DNA from: Roseibium album | Lineage (GTDB): Bacteria; Pseudomonadota; Alphaproteobacteria; Rhizobiales; Stappiaceae | Length of the DNA stretch: 64,000 nucleotides | Direction of reading: 5' to 3' | NCBI RefSeq assembly: GCF_001404515.1 | Contig: NZ_CXWE01000003.1 | Coordinates: 1-64,000 of the forward strand | In this document: piece after piece, positions 60,563-64,000 of the stretch | How the letters are laid out: each line of letters begins with the position of its first letter | Position numbering within the stretch: position 1 is the first letter of the stretch | Notes under the pieces: generated by a model | Databases searched by the model: none | Told to the model about the DNA's origin: nothing | Seen by the model: only the letters and a program-made list of their open reading frames with translations | Program-made: the position numbers and the translations under genes

Positions 60563-60838
60563 GTGCGCAAACTTCGACACGAAACGGCGTCTCATGTCTC
60601 CGGCACCCATGTCTTCAGGCTTGGCAAATGAAAAAGTGGTGCACCTGCGAAGACTAACATAGAACTCGAGGGCCTGTCCAAAACTTTCGAAGAATTAAGG
60701 ACTTGGGAGGAACTCCTCCGCTCAGACCCTGAAGTCAAACAAGCTCTCTTGGTGCTTGAAAGGCAAAACGACGGCCTTACGCAACCGATCAACAGGAAAT
60801 CTAACAGTCGGTCTCGGACGCGAGGGCCGTCACTATGA
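60563..60838 (+). pseudogene. Coding-like frame upstream of mobC, interrupted by an in-frame TGA
   Basis: From GTG 60563 one frame runs for 22 codons to a TGA at 60629-60631 and then stays open for 68 codons to TGA 60836-60838. The second part has a convincing helical, charged composition (LSKTFEELRTWEELLRSDPE, then VKQALLVLERQND) and its stop overlaps the mobC ATG as ATGA, the pattern of a real coupled gene. It has no ATG of its own. Either the gene was broken by the TGA or an unusual start is used. No family recognised. Confidence 0.4.
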
Positions 60839-61287
60839 GCGAGTTGAAGGAGACATTCCATGCGACAAGCGTCGGGGGAACCGTTCAAAGCAGATTGACA
60901 CCAATCACCCCCCGTCCACGCCACAAGACGACGCGCGATTGCCCGCGTGTCACTGTTCGGTTGTCGCTCGACGACTATGAACGATTGCAAACCTTGGCTG
61001 GCGGAAGGGCGCTTAGCGTTTACCTGAGAGCAAAAGGGCTGGAGGAACCCCTTCCTAAGAGAAAAACAAAGAGCAGTGTGCCGATTGCAGACCGGCATGT
61101 CATCGCCCAACTGTTGGGAATTCTCGGCCAATCACGGATCGCGAACAATCTGAACCAGCTTGCGTACCACGCGAATGTCGGAAGCTTTGCCATCGATGAC
61201 GATGCCCGGTCCCAAATCAATGAAGCATATGAACATGTGCTGTTCATACGGAAGATGCTTTTGCGGGGCTTGGGCTACCGGGAATGA
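60835..61287 (+). CDS. MobC-like relaxosome protein
   Basis: A 150-residue mobilization protein. An arginine-rich N-terminal half leads into a ribbon-helix-helix-like segment (RVTVRLSLDDYERLQTLAGG), then the hallmark IANNLNQLAYHANVG (about 100-116) of MobC/relaxosome accessory proteins that help open oriT DNA. Its stop overlaps the relaxase start (ATGA), so the two are coupled. Confidence 0.85.
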   Translation: MSELKETFHATSVGGTVQSRLTPITPRPRHKTTRDCPRVTVRLSLDDYERLQTLAGGRALSVYLRAKGLEEPLPKRKTKSSVPIADRHVIAQLLGILGQSRIANNLNQLAYHANVGSFAIDDDARSQINEAYEHVLFIRKMLLRGLGYRE

Positions 61288-64000
61288 TCCTCAAGGGCAA
61301 TCAACGCGGTTCGGGGCGCAATCTTGCGCTCCATTTGCTCAACGTTGATGACAACGAGCATGCGACGGTGCATGAACTGCGCGGCTTTCTTGCCTCAGAC
61401 CTCATCGGCGCTTTCAAAGAAGCTGAAGCGGTTTCGCTCGGCACCAAGTGTCAGCAATATCTTTTTTCATTGAGCCTCAATCCACCAATATCAGCAAAGG
61501 TTTCCGTCGCTGAATTTGAACTGACAATCGAAAAGATTGAAAAAAAGCTGGGCCTGACTGGTCAGCCGCGTGCGATTGTTTTTCATGAGAAGAAAGGCCG
61601 CCGACACGCGCATTGCGTCTGGTCCAGAATTGATGTCCAGAACATGCGGGCCATCAACCATTCTCATTACAAGCGAAAGCTGTTCAATATTTCTCAAGAG
61701 CTTTTCAGAGAAAACGGTTGGGAGCTGCCTAAGGGATTTCAAAACAAAGATCAGAGTGACGAGTCTGCGTATTCATTTTCGGAAGCAGGACAAGCTAAGC
61801 GCGCTAAACGTGATCCATCAGATTTAAAACATCTCTTCAAAAACTGTCTTGAACAATCAGACTCGCTCCCTGCGTTCGCTGCAGCATTGAAAGAACAAGG
61901 GTTTTGCATCGCGCGTGGTGACAGGCGCGGATACGTCGCAGTGGATTATAATGGCGAGGTTTATTCACTCTCCCGCTGGTGCGGCGTTAAAGCAAAAGAG
62001 CTACGTGCACGATTTGGCGATCCGGACAATCTACCAACAGTCCACCAAGCTCTTGATGACCTCAACCGACATTACCCGCCTACCGACGCAAGTACCAGTC
62101 ATCGGCACTCAACGAACGAGATTTTCGAAAAACAGCTTGCTGAACTCGTCGTACGTCAGCACGGTGAGCGAGAAGCGCTTGTTGAAAGTCACGAACAGCG
62201 TCGCCTTGTCGAGACCAAGGCGAGAAACAAACGACTGCCTAGCGGCTTTACAGCCATTTGGGCTCGTCTCACCGGACAGCTGACAAAAGCAAAAGAAGCT
62301 CTTTCCATAGAGGCACAGCTTTGTAGGTCCCGTGATCGACTGGAATTGCAGTCAATGATCGACAGGCATCTCACTGAACGGCGCAGTTTCGCAAGAAGCT
62401 TTGTTCAGACAAATATTCTGGTAGAATTGCAGCAAGAGTTTGGTGACGAGACTGCGAGCGCTTCGCGACAGCTTTATCAACCTGATCCTCTCCAGCCGTT
62501 GGTCCTACCACCAGATGATGCTCCTTTCACAAAAGAGGAAATTCGCAAACGGCCTGATCTCATCTTGGATGTGTTGTCTGACAGGAAAGCGCAATTTTCG
62601 AGATCGGACATTCTAAGTGCTTTGGCCGATGTCATTGACGATCCGCAGGAACTGCGAATTGCGAGCAGCAATGTCCTTTCATCAGCGAAGCTTTGCTCTG
62701 TTTCTAGTGGAATCCGAAATACCTTCACAACAAAGGATTTCGTAGCGACCCAAGCACGCTTGCTAAATGTCACTTCTGAGTTAGCGGCTTCGGGCGGTTT
62801 TGCGGTTAGATCCAGGCTTATCAGCAAAGCCATTGAAGAAGAAAATACACAATTGCAAAAGCGTTTTGGAGCAGCGCTCAGCAACGAACAAGTGGCCGCC
62901 ATCAAGCATGTCTTGAAGTCAAACCAGCTTTCCTGTGTCGTTGGTCTCGCTGGTTCGGGGAAAAGCACGTTGCTATCTGTTGCCCGGAAAGCCTGGGAGA
63001 AACAAGGCTATCGCGTTCACGGTGCTTCCTTAGCGGGGAAAGCGGCTGATAGCCTTCATAACGCCTCCGGAATACCATCACGCACCCTCGCCTCTTTGGA
63101 AGCCAGTTGGAAAAGTGGGTATGAACCAGTCGGGCATGGCGACATTCTCGTTGTTGATGAGGCCGGAATGGTTGGAACACGTCAGTTGGAACGTATTGCT
63201 TCAGGTCTGAAGGCACGTGGTTGCAAACTCGTTCTCGTCGGTGACCCGCAGCAACTCCAGCCGATTGAAGCCGGAACGCCTTTTAAAACGATCGCAGAAA
63301 CGACAGGGGCATCCCGACTGACAGAAATCAGAAGGCAGAAGCATGGTTGGCAGCGTACCGCCTCGAAAGCATTTGCGATCGGCGATACCGAAACCGCAAT
63401 GCAGGCATATCAAGATCATTGTGCCGTGCATTCTGCATTGGACCGCGATCATGCAATTGCTGAACTGGTGGAAGACTACGTTTCAGATTTTGAAGAGAAC
63501 CGCCCAGACTCTTCCCGACTTGCCCTGGCGCACCGGCGCAAGGATGTGCACGCGCTTAATCAAGCCATCAAATCTGCACTTCGACAAGTCAACGGTGCGG
63601 CGACCGAATTCTTGCTAGAAACCGATCACGGACCACGGGCGTTTTGCGTTGGAGACAGAATCCTGTTCACCCGCAACAACGCGACTTTGGGCGTGCGCAA
63701 CGGTATGCTGGGATCAATAACAAAGGCCAGCGACAAGCAGCTTAGCGTCCAATTGGATGCGGAGGGAAGCGGCAATCGAAGCGACATTTCCTTCTCGCCG
63801 CAGCAATTCCAATCTTTTGATCATGGATATGCCGTTAGCATTCATCGGTCACAGGGTTGCACGCTGGATCGGAGCTTTGTGCTTTCCAGTAGAACTTTGG
63901 ATGATCACCTGACCTACGTTGCGATGACCCGGCACAAGGAAAGTGTAAAGTTTTATTCGGCACCGGACATAGCTCGGCGGATTAGCATCAGCCAGTGCCA
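61284..64000 (+). CDS. Relaxase fused to a RecD/TraA-type helicase (partial, runs off the window)
   Basis: The frame is open for 905 codons from ATG 61284 to the window edge. Residues 1-155 are a relaxase/mobilization-nuclease domain (PF03432 type): MILKGNQRGSGRNLALHLLN, HELRGF, FSLSLNPP, and the metal-binding histidines H108 and H110 in RRHAHCVWSRID. A linker with helical, charged sequence follows. From about 520 there is an SF1B helicase of the RecD/TraA kind: Walker A GLAGSGKST (554-562), DEAG Walker B (D625, E626), VGDPQQLQP and YVAMTRHKE (878-886). It would nick oriT and unwind the transferred strand. Codon use is more AT-rich than in upstream genes, suggesting transfer. Confidence 0.88.
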   Translation, partial: MILKGNQRGSGRNLALHLLNVDDNEHATVHELRGFLASDLIGAFKEAEAVSLGTKCQQYLFSLSLNPPISAKVSVAEFELTIEKIEKKLGLTGQPRAIVFHEKKGRRHAHCVWSRIDVQNMRAINHSHYKRKLFNISQELFRENGWELPKGFQNKDQSDESAYSFSEAGQAKRAKRDPSDLKHLFKNCLEQSDSLPAFAAALKEQGFCIARGDRRGYVAVDYNGEVYSLSRWCGVKAKELRARFGDPDNLPTVHQALDDLNRHYPPTDASTSHRHSTNEIFEKQLAELVVRQHGEREALVESHEQRRLVETKARNKRLPSGFTAIWARLTGQLTKAKEALSIEAQLCRSRDRLELQSMIDRHLTERRSFARSFVQTNILVELQQEFGDETASASRQLYQPDPLQPLVLPPDDAPFTKEEIRKRPDLILDVLSDRKAQFSRSDILSALADVIDDPQELRIASSNVLSSAKLCSVSSGIRNTFTTKDFVATQARLLNVTSELAASGGFAVRSRLISKAIEEENTQLQKRFGAALSNEQVAAIKHVLKSNQLSCVVGLAGSGKSTLLSVARKAWEKQGYRVHGASLAGKAADSLHNASGIPSRTLASLEASWKSGYEPVGHGDILVVDEAGMVGTRQLERIASGLKARGCKLVLVGDPQQLQPIEAGTPFKTIAETTGASRLTEIRRQKHGWQRTASKAFAIGDTETAMQAYQDHCAVHSALDRDHAIAELVEDYVSDFEENRPDSSRLALAHRRKDVHALNQAIKSALRQVNGAATEFLLETDHGPRAFCVGDRILFTRNNATLGVRNGMLGSITKASDKQLSVQLDAEGSGNRSDISFSPQQFQSFDHGYAVSIHRSQGCTLDRSFVLSSRTLDDHLTYVAMTRHKESVKFYSAPDIARRISISQC

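Noticed and set aside
60592..61131. 179-codon minus-strand frame across mobC
   Set aside because: Antisense shadow; the plus strand carries a recognisable MobC signature coupled to the relaxase gene.

Overview
The window looks like the chromosome of a GC-rich alphaproteobacterium, probably of the order Hyphomicrobiales and close to the marine Stappiaceae (Roseibium/Labrenzia type). This is inferred from gene content and order: prmC-prfA-ptsP-lysC, a DUF4167 protein beside prmC, an NDUFAF5-type methyltransferase beside comF and grxC, a divergent parvulin/secA pair next to argJ, and a long-form (2S)-methylsuccinyl-CoA dehydrogenase. No rRNA, tRNA, CRISPR array or insertion sequence was recognised.

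Layout. 1-25 kb is mostly conserved housekeeping: an M23 peptidase, clpB, DUF4167, translation termination (prmC, prfA), PTS-Ntr enzyme I (ptsP), aspartate kinase, ubiG, a phasin, a C-N hydrolase, glutaredoxin, comF, an orphan Flp pilin, a MutT-type hydrolase, argJ, a parvulin isomerase and secA. 25-30 kb holds an overlapping GT2-GtrA-GT39 envelope glycosylation operon preceded by a striking set of palindromes, then a class III nucleotide cyclase with altered substrate residues. 30-39 kb has a reductase, a chemotaxis receptor, an EamA exporter, a YihY/BrkB protein, Mcd of the ethylmalonyl-CoA pathway, and infC, which begins with the rare codon ATT. 39-48 kb is more accessory: a VPLPA-CTERM protein, a small kinase-like protein, and a minus-strand group of orphan solute-binding protein, YtcJ-type amidohydrolase and LuxR regulator with a divergent HTH regulator.

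48-58 kb contains PPK2 and, divergently, a TetR-led leucine degradation operon: mccB, an ASCH-macro fusion, mccA, an acyl-CoA synthetase, HMG-CoA lyase and an enoyl-CoA hydratase. The genes are tightly coupled, with overlapping starts and stops at most joints. The ASCH-macro protein, sitting between the two carboxylase subunits, is the most unexpected gene in this operon.

From about 58.7 kb the region looks disturbed. It has a LysR pseudogene with an internal deletion and frameshift, an intact class II aldolase-like gene, a coding-like fragment, and then the left part of a mobilizable or integrative element. That part comprises a MobC-like relaxosome protein and a long relaxase fused to a RecD/TraA-type helicase, which runs off the right edge. 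The composition visibly becomes more AT-rich there.
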